Below, in pieces: positions 15,428 through 23,241 of a stretch of 64,000 nt of DNA. This stretch comes from Pseudomonadota bacterium (GTDB taxonomy: Bacteria; Desulfobacterota; Desulfarculia; Desulfarculales; Desulfarculaceae), in contig JAHIND010000001.1 in the NCBI GenBank assembly GCA_018896025.1, forward strand, positions 32,621-96,620. The letters are read 5' to 3'. The notes beneath the pieces are model-generated. The model made no database searches. It saw only the letters and a program-made list of their open reading frames with translations, and was not told where the DNA came from. A program made the translations under genes and the position numbers. Position 1 is the stretch's first letter. Every line of letters begins with the position of its first letter.

Positions 15428-16360
15428 ATGACCGCACCCTACCTATCGCTGGACCCCCTGGTGCCCTGGCGGCAACTGCCCCGGCCCATCGCCTGGGACC
15501 AGGTCTTCGGCCGCGACGCCCCCCTGGAGCTGGAGATCGGCTGCGGCAACGGAGAGGTGCTGACCCGCCGCGCCGGGGAGCGCCCCGGAGTGAACCTAGT
15601 GGGCCTGGACGTGGACTGGGTCTCGGCCCGGCGGGCGCTACGGCGCATCAATCTGGCCGGTCTGGGCAACGCCGTGGTGGTGCAGACCGAGGCGGCCTTG
15701 GGCCTGGAGCGGCTGTTCACCCCCCAGAGCCTGGCCGGGGTGTGGTGCCTGTTCCCCCGGCCCTGGCCCAGGCCCTGCGACGCCCATCACCGCCTGTTCT
15801 CCAACCGCTTCCTGCGCCTTCTCAATAGCCGCCTGGCCCCGGAGGCCACCTGCCGCCTGGTCACCGACTTCAAGCCCTTTGCCGACTGGGTGGGAGGGCA
15901 GGTCCCCGGCAGCGGCCTGGAGGCCGCCTGGCGAGACATCCCGCCCACGGTGAACAGCAAGTACGAGCGCAAGTGGCAGGGCCAGGGGCAGCAGGTATTC
16001 TATGAACTGACCCTGGTCAAGGCTGAGCACCAGCCCTGGCCCAACCCCGAGGAGCCGGTTTTGCACTACCCTCATTTTGAAAGCATGGACCCCGAGGCCC
16101 TGACCACCTGGGAGGACTGGGGCGAAATCAGCGTGCTGTGCAAGGATGTGCTCTACGACCGGGAGGCCAGGCGGGCGCTACTTCGCATGGTGGTCTTGGA
16201 AGACCACCTGGAGCAGGCCTTTTATCTGGAACTGATGCCCAAGCCCCAGGGAGGGCACCTGCTGCGCCCGGCGCCGGGCTGCGGGGTCTTGCCCAGCCTG
16301 GGGGTGCAGCGGGCCTTGGAGCTGACCGCCCAAAGATTGAGTGCAAACCAACCCACCTAG
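15428..16360 (+). CDS. trmB: TrmB-like tRNA (guanine-N7-)-methyltransferase
   Basis: This 310-residue Rossmann-fold methyltransferase is most like TrmB, which makes m7G46 in tRNA. The SAM site LEIGCGNGEVL is at about 35-45. The family loop reads FPRPWPRPCDAHHRL at 109-123 where TrmB normally has FPDPW, so the Asp is replaced by Arg. The C-terminal TrmB motif is partly present (PPTVNSKYERKWQGQG). It is about 80 residues longer than typical TrmB, with an added C-terminal segment. The ATG at 15428 was picked from a much longer open frame because the homologous region starts there. It converges with truD. Confidence 0.7.
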   Translation: MTAPYLSLDPLVPWRQLPRPIAWDQVFGRDAPLELEIGCGNGEVLTRRAGERPGVNLVGLDVDWVSARRALRRINLAGLGNAVVVQTEAALGLERLFTPQSLAGVWCLFPRPWPRPCDAHHRLFSNRFLRLLNSRLAPEATCRLVTDFKPFADWVGGQVPGSGLEAAWRDIPPTVNSKYERKWQGQGQQVFYELTLVKAEHQPWPNPEEPVLHYPHFESMDPEALTTWEDWGEISVLCKDVLYDREARRALLRMVVLEDHLEQAFYLELMPKPQGGHLLRPAPGCGVLPSLGVQRALELTAQRLSANQPT

Positions 16361-16423
16361 CGTTTAGCCGGCTCTCGTCTCAAAACTGCATTTACTTTAT
16401 CGGGGGACGGTTTGTTCCCAGGC

Positions 16424-16545
16424 CCGGCACAGTCAGCCGCCGGCAGACAAGGCGTCTGGCGAGCGAGGGACGCAGGCGTAGCCAAGCCTACGCTGAGGAC
16501 CGAGCGCAGCCAGCAACGCAGTATGCCGGTGGCTGGCGCAGCCGG
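16424..16545 (+). repeat. Long-hairpin intergenic repeat, copy 6
   Basis: This 122-bp copy has outer CCGGC / GCCGG, a second arm GCC..CCGGC / GCCGG..GGC, middle CTGG / CCAG and apical GCGTAG / CTACGC around CCAAGC. It lies between convergent trmB and truD genes and ends 2 bp before the truD stop codon. The remnant at 15365 is counted as copy 5. Confidence 0.8.
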
Positions 16546-16547
16546 AC

Positions 16548-17609
16548 TTAGTCGTCCTCGGGCAGGCTCGTCTCGCTCTTCATGAACTCCCTTAGCAGCA
16601 CCGTGGCGTAGGAACCCTTGGGCAGGCTGAAGCTGAACACCAGGCCCTCGGGGGCCTCGCTTATGCAGAGGCCCTCCACCATCAGGCGGCCCACCCGGCG
16701 GCTGCCCATGAGGCCCGATTTTTTTAGCGCGGCCTGATCCACTTCTTCCTCTTCCAGAATCTCACGCTCGAAAGAAGCGGCGGGCTCGTTGGGCCAGCGC
16801 ATCTTCTTGCCGAACATGGGGCCGGTGTAGCTGATCTGGCCCGCGTCCAGGCGGGGCTGCTCCAGGGCCGCCTCGTCGGTGGTGAACATGCCTCCGGTGT
16901 CGGTCTTCTTGGCCAGGTCCCCGCCCACCAGACGGGTGAAGTCGCCCCGCTGTATGCGCCGGGCCAGCCAGGCGTTGAACAGGGCCGCCTGCCAAGCATT
17001 GAGCAGGAGCTTGCGCAGCCACTTGTCGCGGGGCCCCCGGCCGGTGAGGGCCCGGCGGCCCTGGAGCGCGTTGTCGCCCTCGCGGCCGAAGCGCTGGGTG
17101 CCGTAGAAGTTGGGCAGGCCGCGCTCGCCGATGGCGGCGGCCACCGCCTGGGCCGTGGCCAGGGCTCCCGGCTCGGCCCCGGCCACCAGGATGGTGAAGC
17201 GGTTGCCCAGCAGGTGGCCGGTCTTCAGCTTGTTCTGATGGCGTCCCCCGTCCAGGACCTTCACCGGCAGCTCGCCCTCGATTTTTTGGGCCACCTGCTC
17301 CAGGGTGAGGTTGTCCAGGGGCAGGGAGAAGCTCTGCACCGCCCTGGCCTGCTTGTCCTTGAGCCCGGCGAAACCCACGTCCCCCCGCGGCAAATCGAAA
17401 AGCTGGGCCAGGCGGTCGGCCAGGGAGCGGGTGGTCATGCCCTCCCGGGACAGGCGCAGATACAGATGAGGCCCCACCCCTTCGGGCAGGTACAGGGGTA
17501 TCTCCTCCACCACGAAGTGGGAGGGCTCGGCCTTGATGACCCCGCCCACGCCGGGCAACTCCGGGGTGATGAAGGGCGGCGGCCCCATTTCGCTGGGCAG
17601 CGGGCTCAT
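16548..17609 (-). CDS. truD: tRNA pseudouridine(13) synthase TruD
   Basis: This 353-residue member of the TruD family isomerises U13 of certain tRNAs. The catalytic motif GFAGLKDKQA near residue 80 contains the nucleophilic Asp. NFYGTQRFG near residue 165 and the inserted domain that follows are typical of the family, and the length is normal. The ATG at 17609 overlaps the photolyase stop by four bases (ATGA), so the two genes are probably cotranscribed and translationally coupled. A longer open frame upstream overlaps the photolyase and is not used. Confidence 0.88.
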   Translation of the reverse strand: MSPLPSEMGPPPFITPELPGVGGVIKAEPSHFVVEEIPLYLPEGVGPHLYLRLSREGMTTRSLADRLAQLFDLPRGDVGFAGLKDKQARAVQSFSLPLDNLTLEQVAQKIEGELPVKVLDGGRHQNKLKTGHLLGNRFTILVAGAEPGALATAQAVAAAIGERGLPNFYGTQRFGREGDNALQGRRALTGRGPRDKWLRKLLLNAWQAALFNAWLARRIQRGDFTRLVGGDLAKKTDTGGMFTTDEAALEQPRLDAGQISYTGPMFGKKMRWPNEPAASFEREILEEEEVDQAALKKSGLMGSRRVGRLMVEGLCISEAPEGLVFSFSLPKGSYATVLLREFMKSETSLPEDD

Positions 17610-19075
17610 GCCTCTCCCTTGCCTTTGTAGCGTTCCAGGTATTCCTTGAGCCTCAGCTTGCGCCTGGTGTTGGCGCTGGTCATGTAGCGAACCTTGCCGA
17701 ACACCGGGCGCTCGGTCCAGGGATGGTCGAAGCGCCCCAACACCCAGAATATGCCGCTGATGGAGTTGGGGTCGCGCCCGTCCAGGGCGTAGCGGTCGTT
17801 GAGCTCCAACATGGCCGCCAGGGCCAGCTTGGCCGAACTGCTCCAGGCCAGGATGTTCTTGCCCCAGAGCATGCGCAGGTAGTTGTGGATCACCCCCTCG
17901 CGCAGGAGCTGGCGCTGGGCCGCGTTCCACAAGGTGTCGTGGGTCTGGGCCCGGCGCAGTATCTCCCGGCCGTACACGTAGCTTCGATCGTCCTCGGCGT
18001 GCTGGTGCAGGGTCTCGATTGCCCACTCGGGCAGGGAGGCGTAGCGGTCGTAGTCCGGGCGGTACTTGCAGAAGTTGTAGCCCAGCTCCCGCCAGGTGAC
18101 CAGCTGATCCAGGAAGGCCTCCGCGCCGGGGCTCATGCCCCACCAGCCCTCGCGGTGGCCCTGGGCCCCGGAGCCCAGGCGGTCCGGGGACCAGCCCTCG
18201 GCCTCGGCCACCTCGGCGAACGCCTGGTGGGAGGAGATGTGCCCGAAGTGCAGATAGGGGCTCAGGCCGCTGGTGGCGCTGGCGTCGGGGTGGCGGCAGC
18301 CGTCGGCGTAGCGCAGGCGGCCGTCCTCCACGAAATGGGCCAGGCGCTTGCCCGCGGCCACCGGCCCGCCGGGGATGGGCGAAGGGGCCACCTGGTGGTC
18401 CAGGGGCAGCCCGGCCAGGGCCTGGGGCGAGGCGGACAGCAGGGCCGAGCTGGCCGCGCTCCAGCGCTGGGTTATCTCCCCGGCCAGGCGGGCCTTGCCC
18501 GGCAATTCCTCTGCCAGGGGATCGGCTAGGGGCGGCTCGGCCAAGTGCACCGGCAACAGGCGCTGCAGGATGCGCCGGAAGGACTGGGCGGTCTTGTATT
18601 CATGGCCCCCGGCGCACATGGGCAGCAGGCCGCAGGAGTCCACCGCCTCCAGGCGCACGTTCAGCTTGGCCCCGGTCGCGTTCACCATGCGGGGCAGGAA
18701 AAAGGCCGGGAACTGGTCGGTGACCACCAGGCAGGCCTCGGCGGCCATGGCCTGCAAAAGGCCCTTGCCCTCGCCGGGCGCGCGCTCCACGAAGGGATGG
18801 TAGCGCACCCCCTTGTCCTTGAAAGCCTCCTGGTTGTCGGCCATGCCTTGCAGGATGAAGGCGTGCAGCCTATCCGAGGCGTAGGGGTAGTCCACGCGCA
18901 AGGCTTCCAGCACCAACAGGGGCTTGTTCAACTGGCGGCACATGTCCGCCGCCCGCTCCAAGCCGTAGTTGTAGGCCGTGCGCCGGGCGGAGGTCATCCA
19001 GTAGAGCACGTAGCTCCCCTCTGGCTTAATCTGGCGGTCGTTCACCGCCCTGATGCGGATTTTGGGTACTGGCAA
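17606..19075 (-). CDS. phr: Class II deoxyribodipyrimidine photolyase
   Basis: This 489-residue flavoprotein repairs cyclobutane pyrimidine dimers with blue light. Class II features are clear: YVLYWMTSARRTAYN near the N-terminus, LVTWRELGYNFCKY, TLWNAAQRQLLREGVIHNY, RMLWGKNILAW and GRDPNSISGIFW in the FAD/DNA-binding C-terminal half. The start is set to TTG at 19075 because GGAGG sits exactly 5 nt upstream and because the upstream 20 residues do not resemble the family. This leaves a 102-bp divergent promoter region shared with the TudS/DUF1722 gene. Its stop overlaps truD. Confidence 0.87.
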   Translation of the reverse strand: MPVPKIRIRAVNDRQIKPEGSYVLYWMTSARRTAYNYGLERAADMCRQLNKPLLVLEALRVDYPYASDRLHAFILQGMADNQEAFKDKGVRYHPFVERAPGEGKGLLQAMAAEACLVVTDQFPAFFLPRMVNATGAKLNVRLEAVDSCGLLPMCAGGHEYKTAQSFRRILQRLLPVHLAEPPLADPLAEELPGKARLAGEITQRWSAASSALLSASPQALAGLPLDHQVAPSPIPGGPVAAGKRLAHFVEDGRLRYADGCRHPDASATSGLSPYLHFGHISSHQAFAEVAEAEGWSPDRLGSGAQGHREGWWGMSPGAEAFLDQLVTWRELGYNFCKYRPDYDRYASLPEWAIETLHQHAEDDRSYVYGREILRRAQTHDTLWNAAQRQLLREGVIHNYLRMLWGKNILAWSSSAKLALAAMLELNDRYALDGRDPNSISGIFWVLGRFDHPWTERPVFGKVRYMTSANTRRKLRLKEYLERYKGKGEA

Positions 19076-19177
19076 GTTTTCCTCCGGATGGCATAGCTTA
19101 GGCCAAGGCGGGCCTGGGAGCAAGAGCGTTGACATCTCCCAGTCACCCCTCGGAAAATGGGACAAAAGGAGGCCGCT

Positions 19178-20146
19178 ATGAACAAACACGCCCGGCCCGA
19201 GGTGGTGGTCAGCAAATGCCTCGGCTTCGAGGCCTGCCGCTGGAACGGCGAGACGGTGCACGAGCCTTTCGTGGAACTTCTGGGGCCCTGGGTGGGCTGG
19301 CATCCGGTGTGCCCGGAGATGGCCATTGGCCTGGGGGTGCCCCGGGACCCCATCCGGGTGGTGGAGCAAAAAGGCCGCCCCCGCCTTTTGCAGCCGTCCA
19401 CCGGCCACGACTGCACCAGGGATATGCAAAACTTCTGCGCCGAGCACCTGGACGCCCTGGGCCTGGTGGACGGTTTTCTCCTGAAAAACCGCTCCCCCTC
19501 CTGCGGCCCCTTGGACGTGAAGATTTATTCCAGCCTCAAGCCGGGGGCCAGCTCCCGGCGCGGCCCCGGCATTTTCGGCGGCGAGGTGATGCGCCGCTTT
19601 CCCATGCTGGCCGTGGAGCACGAGGGGCGCCTGAACAACTTCATGCTGCGCGAACGCTGGCTCACCCGGTTGTTCACCCTGGCCGATTTCCGCCGCATGG
19701 CGGGCTGGGACTCCATGGGTGAGCTGGTCAAGTTCCACAGCCGCCACAAGCTGTTGTTGATGGCCTACAACCAGCAGCAGCTCAGGATCATGGGCGCGCT
19801 GGTGGCCAACCCGGAGAAGCGCCCCGCCCCGGAGGTGATCGCGGTGTACGGTGACCACCTGGGCAAGGCCCTGGCCCGCTCGCCCAGCGCGGGCCAGGTG
19901 ATCAACGTGCTCATGCACGCGGAAGGCTATTTCAAGAAGCAGCTCAACGCGGCGGAAAAGGCCCTGTTCCTGGAGACCCTGGACAAGTACCGCGCCAAAA
20001 AGCTGCCCCTGTCCGTGGCCCAGGCCTTGCTAAGCTCCTGGATCGCCCGCTTCGGCTCGGACTACCTGGCCGGGCAGAGCTTTTTCGCCCCCTACCCCGA
20101 GGAGCTCATGGAGATAAGCGACTCGGGCAAGGGCCGCGACTACTAG
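19178..20146 (+). CDS. TudS-like (DUF523) and DUF1722 fusion protein
   Basis: In this 322-residue two-domain protein, residues 1-150 are DUF523, related to the iron-sulfur 2-thiouracil desulfurase TudS, with conserved cysteines in SKCLGFEACRWNG, CTRDMQNFC and RSPSCGPLD. Residues 160-320 are DUF1722, the domain of E. coli YbgA, whose gene sits beside phrB. The same partnership here, divergent from a photolyase, supports a link to nucleic-acid base damage or salvage, but the reaction of DUF1722 is not known. AAAGGAGG lies 5 nt before the ATG at 19178, which excludes the upstream in-frame start. Confidence 0.82.
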   Translation: MNKHARPEVVVSKCLGFEACRWNGETVHEPFVELLGPWVGWHPVCPEMAIGLGVPRDPIRVVEQKGRPRLLQPSTGHDCTRDMQNFCAEHLDALGLVDGFLLKNRSPSCGPLDVKIYSSLKPGASSRRGPGIFGGEVMRRFPMLAVEHEGRLNNFMLRERWLTRLFTLADFRRMAGWDSMGELVKFHSRHKLLLMAYNQQQLRIMGALVANPEKRPAPEVIAVYGDHLGKALARSPSAGQVINVLMHAEGYFKKQLNAAEKALFLETLDKYRAKKLPLSVAQALLSSWIARFGSDYLAGQSFFAPYPEELMEISDSGKGRDY

Positions 20147-20164
20147 GGCCCGCCAAAAATTGAT

Positions 20165-20191
20165 ACGCCCCGCCGCTGAGCGGCGGGGCGT
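20165..20191. terminator. GC palindrome between convergent genes
   Basis: A 13-bp perfect palindrome arm ACGCCCCGCCGCT (20165-20177) is followed after one base by its complement (20179-20191). It begins 18 bp after the stop of the DUF523 gene and ends 26 bp before the tmcA stop. There is no T tract on either side, so it may be a Rho-assisted or bidirectional end. It occupies the place that hairpin repeats take at other convergent junctions. Confidence 0.65.
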
Positions 20192-20217
20192 GCGAGGTTC
20201 TCGCGGGCAGTGCGGAG

Positions 20218-20640
20218 CTACTTCTTCTTGGCTTGCTTGGCCTTGGCGGCCGGGGCTCCCTTGCGGTGGCAGTCGCCGCACATGATGGGCCCGGTCTTGG
20301 GCGCTTTCATCTCGATGAGCTTCAGGTGGCAGCTCTTGCACTGCTGGTGAAAGGCCAGGGTCAAAGGCGTGGGGTTCTTGGCCGTGGCCGAGGACTGGTG
20401 GCACTCGGAGCACTTGGCCTCGCCGCCGCCCTGGTTGGCCATGAACTTGTCGTACTCGTGGTGACAGGCGGTGCACTCGTAGATCTCCGAGTGCTTGCCG
20501 TGGCTGAACACCACCGGCGGCCGGTCCTTCAGGCCCTGTTCGACGCTGGATATGGTCATAACCTCTTCCTGGCCCAGCACCATGGGCGCGCACAGGGCCA
20601 AGGCCAGGGCCACGGCCAAGAAAGTCGTCAAATACTTCAT
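20218..20640 (-). CDS. tmcA: Tetraheme cytochrome c3, TmcA-like
   Basis: This 140-residue periplasmic protein has a signal peptide (MKYLTTFLAVALALALCAP) and four CxxCH heme sites: CTACH, CSECH, CKSCH and CGDCH. HGKH supplies a typical distal axial His. It fits the type II tetraheme c3 of the Tmc complex of sulfate reducers, which takes electrons from periplasmic hydrogenase or formate dehydrogenase pathways. It ends in a Lys/Ala tail (AAKAKQAKKK). The ATG at 20640 follows GAGGAG at 8 nt; the longer frame adds six residues. It is the last gene of tmcC-tmcB-tmcA. Confidence 0.85.
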   Translation of the reverse strand: MKYLTTFLAVALALALCAPMVLGQEEVMTISSVEQGLKDRPPVVFSHGKHSEIYECTACHHEYDKFMANQGGGEAKCSECHQSSATAKNPTPLTLAFHQQCKSCHLKLIEMKAPKTGPIMCGDCHRKGAPAAKAKQAKKK

Positions 20641-20664
20641 GGAGCTACTCCTCGCCATCTCCAG

Positions 20665-22104
20665 CTAGCTTTCCTGCACCTCACCGGCCTCTTCCATGGC
20701 TCCCTCTTCCACCTCCCGCTTGGCCTCTTCTTCGGCCAGGACGGCTTCTTGTTCGTCCTCCTCGGGCGGGATCATGCTCTCGGGAATCTCCATGATTTCG
20801 GTGATTATCTCTTTGAATGAGACGACTTTCACCTTCAGGTCGTATTCCTTGTTCAGGTCGTTGATCTGGTCGAAGCAGTTGTGGCAGGGCACGATGACGT
20901 GGGTGGCCCCGGTGGCCCTGATCTGCTCGGCCTTTATCTTGCCTGACTCCATGCGCCGCCTTTTATAGGGCGGGCCCATGGGGATGAATCCCCCGCCGCC
21001 GCCGCAGCAGTGGTTGTGTTCGCGGTTGGGGGTCATGTCCACGAAGTCCTCGCAGAGCATGTTCACCAACTCGCGGCCTACGTCCCACAGCCCGCCGTTG
21101 CGGCTCACGTTGCAGGGGTCCTGGTAGGTGACCTTGTGCTTGAATTTGTGCTTCAGCTTGATCTTGCCGTCGCGCATGATGTTGCGGAACAACTCCACCG
21201 AGTGGATCACCGGCACCGGCGGCTTGCCGCCGGGGATGCCCACCCAGTAGGGGCCCTCGAACTTGGCCGAACGGAAGGCGTGGCCGCATTCGGTGATGAC
21301 GATGGCCTTCACCCCCAGTTCCAGGGCCTTGTCGTACATGGCCTTGACCGGGATGGTGGCCACGGCCCTATCGCCCGCGAACATGGCCAGGTTGGTGCTG
21401 TCCCAGCCGGTGCTGGGCATGGTCCAGTTGAGCCCGGCTATGTGGAATATCTCGGCGGCCATGCCCACGTCCTGGGGATAGTACATGGGCTCGCGGGGGT
21501 TGACCGTGTACATGTAGTCGGCCCCCTGCTTGTCCATGGGAATCTCCAGGCCGTGCACCTCCTCGCCGTATTCCTCGGCCATCCAGTCGCAGGTCTCGAT
21601 CCAGTCCTCGGTGGCCATGGCCATCTGGTTGCCGGTGGTGCGGATGTTTTCGGTGGTGCGGGCCAGGCCGTCGGGCACGATCCCCTGGGAATAGCACACC
21701 GCCCGGGCGGTGGCGATCATGGTGGCGATATCGATGCCGAAAGGACAGTACATGGTGCAGCGGCGGCAGGCGGTGCATTGGCCCCACACCACCTCCTTGC
21801 ACTCCTCCAAAAACTCGCGGCTCACCTCGCCCTTGGCCTTGTACATCTTGCCGATGGTGTTGATGGCCTTGTAGGCCGGGCTAAGCTTGGGGTCCTTGTC
21901 CTTGGCCAGATAGAAAAAGCAGCTCTCGGCGCACAGACCGCAGCGGGAGCAAATGCTCAACCACATGCGCATGCGCGCGCCCTCGTTGGCCGCCAGAATG
22001 GTCTTTATCTTGCCCACATCCACCGGCTTGGGGGCCTCGGCCTCCGGGGAAGCCGCGGCCTTTTCCTGGACCTTGTCCGCGGCCTTTTGGGCTTCTGCCG
22101 TCAT
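20665..22104 (-). CDS. tmcB: TmcB-like iron-sulfur protein with CCG domains
   Basis: This 479-residue HdrD-related cytoplasmic subunit begins with an Ala/Glu-rich leader and then two ferredoxin motifs, CSRCGLCAESC near residue 50 and CTACRRCTMYCPFG near residue 110. The C-terminal CCG domain has DPCNVSRNGG, HNHCCGGGGG and VPCHNCF, which together bind a catalytic noncubane cluster. In the Tmc complex this subunit faces the cytoplasm and receives electrons from the membrane subunit. It ends in a strongly acidic tail. It lies between tmcC and tmcA with short gaps (40 and 24 bp). Confidence 0.85.
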   Translation of the reverse strand: MTAEAQKAADKVQEKAAASPEAEAPKPVDVGKIKTILAANEGARMRMWLSICSRCGLCAESCFFYLAKDKDPKLSPAYKAINTIGKMYKAKGEVSREFLEECKEVVWGQCTACRRCTMYCPFGIDIATMIATARAVCYSQGIVPDGLARTTENIRTTGNQMAMATEDWIETCDWMAEEYGEEVHGLEIPMDKQGADYMYTVNPREPMYYPQDVGMAAEIFHIAGLNWTMPSTGWDSTNLAMFAGDRAVATIPVKAMYDKALELGVKAIVITECGHAFRSAKFEGPYWVGIPGGKPPVPVIHSVELFRNIMRDGKIKLKHKFKHKVTYQDPCNVSRNGGLWDVGRELVNMLCEDFVDMTPNREHNHCCGGGGGFIPMGPPYKRRRMESGKIKAEQIRATGATHVIVPCHNCFDQINDLNKEYDLKVKVVSFKEIITEIMEIPESMIPPEEDEQEAVLAEEEAKREVEEGAMEEAGEVQES

Positions 22105-22144
22105 GAATAAGCTCCCGTTGTTGATTTGATCTTCTTACCTGATC

Positions 22145-22810
22145 TCACCAGACCCGAGCCCCGCGCCGAGTTCCGAACTCATAGCCGATGGCCGAGCGGC
22201 TGGCAAAGAAGAGCACCATGTGGGCCAGCTTGGAGAAGGGCAGCACGATCAAGAGCACCTCGCTCAGGAAAATATGCAGGTTCAGCATGAGGCCGTAGGG
22301 GCCGTATTGGTTGAAAGCCAGCCAGCCGGTGACAAAGGGGGCCAGGGCCAACAGGACCAGGGTGTAGTCCCAGGCGCTGGTGAGGATGCGCACCTCGGGC
22401 CGGGCCAGGCGGCGCAGCAAAAAGAAGGCTCCGCAGGCGATCACCGCCAGGGAGGCCCAGTCGGCCACCGCGTCGGGCAGGCTGGGCAGGCTCCAGCCCC
22501 AGGCCTGCTCGAAGAGCATGTTGTGCGCCCCCAAAAACAAGGGCACCCCGATCCAGCAGATGTGGAAGACCCACACCGCGCCGGTGAACGCCGGCTGGTT
22601 GCGGCTGGAGACGCTGGCCCAGGGCAGGACCCAGTGGATGATGGAGCGCCAGGCCCAAACGGCGCTCTTGAAATCGTGCCAGGGCTTGTCGCGCTCAACG
22701 CTCAGACCGTAGAGCCAGGCCACCCGCACGGCCAAGCCACCCACGAAAATAATAACGGTTATCCAGAGCGCCGGTCCGGTCAGAAACTCGTAGAGCTTAT
22801 CCATCGCCAT
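22145..22810 (-). CDS. tmcC: TmcC-like membrane cytochrome b
   Basis: This 221-residue NarI-type integral membrane protein has about five helices. It begins LYEFLTGPALWITVIIFVGG, and histidines in successive helices (IIHWVLP, VFHICWIG, NLHIFLS, KLAHMVLF) are candidate heme b ligands. It matches the membrane electron conduit of the Tmc complex, linking periplasmic cytochrome c3 (TmcA) to the cytoplasmic TmcB. It is the first gene of its operon. A fourth subunit, TmcD, is not found in this window. Confidence 0.83.
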   Translation of the reverse strand: MAMDKLYEFLTGPALWITVIIFVGGLAVRVAWLYGLSVERDKPWHDFKSAVWAWRSIIHWVLPWASVSSRNQPAFTGAVWVFHICWIGVPLFLGAHNMLFEQAWGWSLPSLPDAVADWASLAVIACGAFFLLRRLARPEVRILTSAWDYTLVLLALAPFVTGWLAFNQYGPYGLMLNLHIFLSEVLLIVLPFSKLAHMVLFFASRSAIGYEFGTRRGARVW

Positions 22811-22917
22811 GGCGCAATCCTCACCTCCCCAGCCCGTGCAACCCGGTCAATACTCCGCCCGCGACCTGTGCTGTGAGCCGGCAAAAGTCAGGGGAAAAGG
22901 CGGAATCAACGACCATA

Positions 22918-22947
22918 ATGGTATGGTTAGCCCCGCAAATAAGTCAA
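22918..22947 (-). promoter_or_regulatory. Possible tmcCBA promoter
   Basis: On the minus strand TTGACT (22947-22942) is followed after 18 bp by TACCAT (22923-22918). The -35 box is good and the -10 box is poor. It would give a leader of roughly 100 nt before tmcC. Confidence 0.3.
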
Positions 22948-23156
22948 GGGCTATCTGTTCATCAACGCTGCTATTTTAGACTTAACTCCCGCTAAAAACC
23001 ATCCGGTGGGTACGCGCTCACCCCCTGATTTAGGCAGGTATTTCCGGCTGGTCATTTTGTTCGGCAGCTAAAGCCGTTGGGCTTCCAGCAACCCCATATA
23101 TCATTAATAGACTATCATTAACTATGGAATAATCCACCGCCGCTTACATGCCGCCG

Positions 23157-23185
23157 TTGACATAGGAAATGAAGCGACCTATACA
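23157..23185 (+). promoter_or_regulatory. Strong sigma-70-type promoter of the diguanylate cyclase
   Basis: A perfect -35 box TTGACA (23157-23162) and a -10 box TATACA (23180-23185) are separated by exactly 17 bp. Transcription would start near 23192, about 50 nt before the ATG at 23242. Confidence 0.65.
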
Positions 23186-23241
23186 TTGAACGAGGCGTCA
23201 GGCCTCCTCCACACCCATAGTTCTTTCAGCGGGAGAAAACA

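Larger units (their letters stand above)
22811..23241. other. Divergent promoter region of tmcCBA and the diguanylate cyclase
   Basis: This 431-bp gap contains no supportable gene. It is less GC-rich than its surroundings, most clearly at about 22910-22995 and 23090-23150. One strong plus-strand promoter and one weaker minus-strand candidate are listed separately. Confidence 0.6.

Noticed and set aside
15152..16360. 402-residue version of the TrmB-like protein
   Set aside because: The first 92 residues run through the 3' end of the DJ-1 gene in another frame and are Gly/Arg/His-rich shadow sequence.
17606..19918. 770-residue version of the photolyase
   Set aside because: The extra N-terminal 280 residues are the antisense of the TudS/DUF1722 gene. 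A TTG with GGAGG 5 nt upstream at 19075 gives the normal class II length.
20165..20191. The 20165 palindrome as another copy of the hairpin repeat
   Set aside because: It is only 27 bp, has none of the family's ends or internal stems, and is perfectly symmetric.
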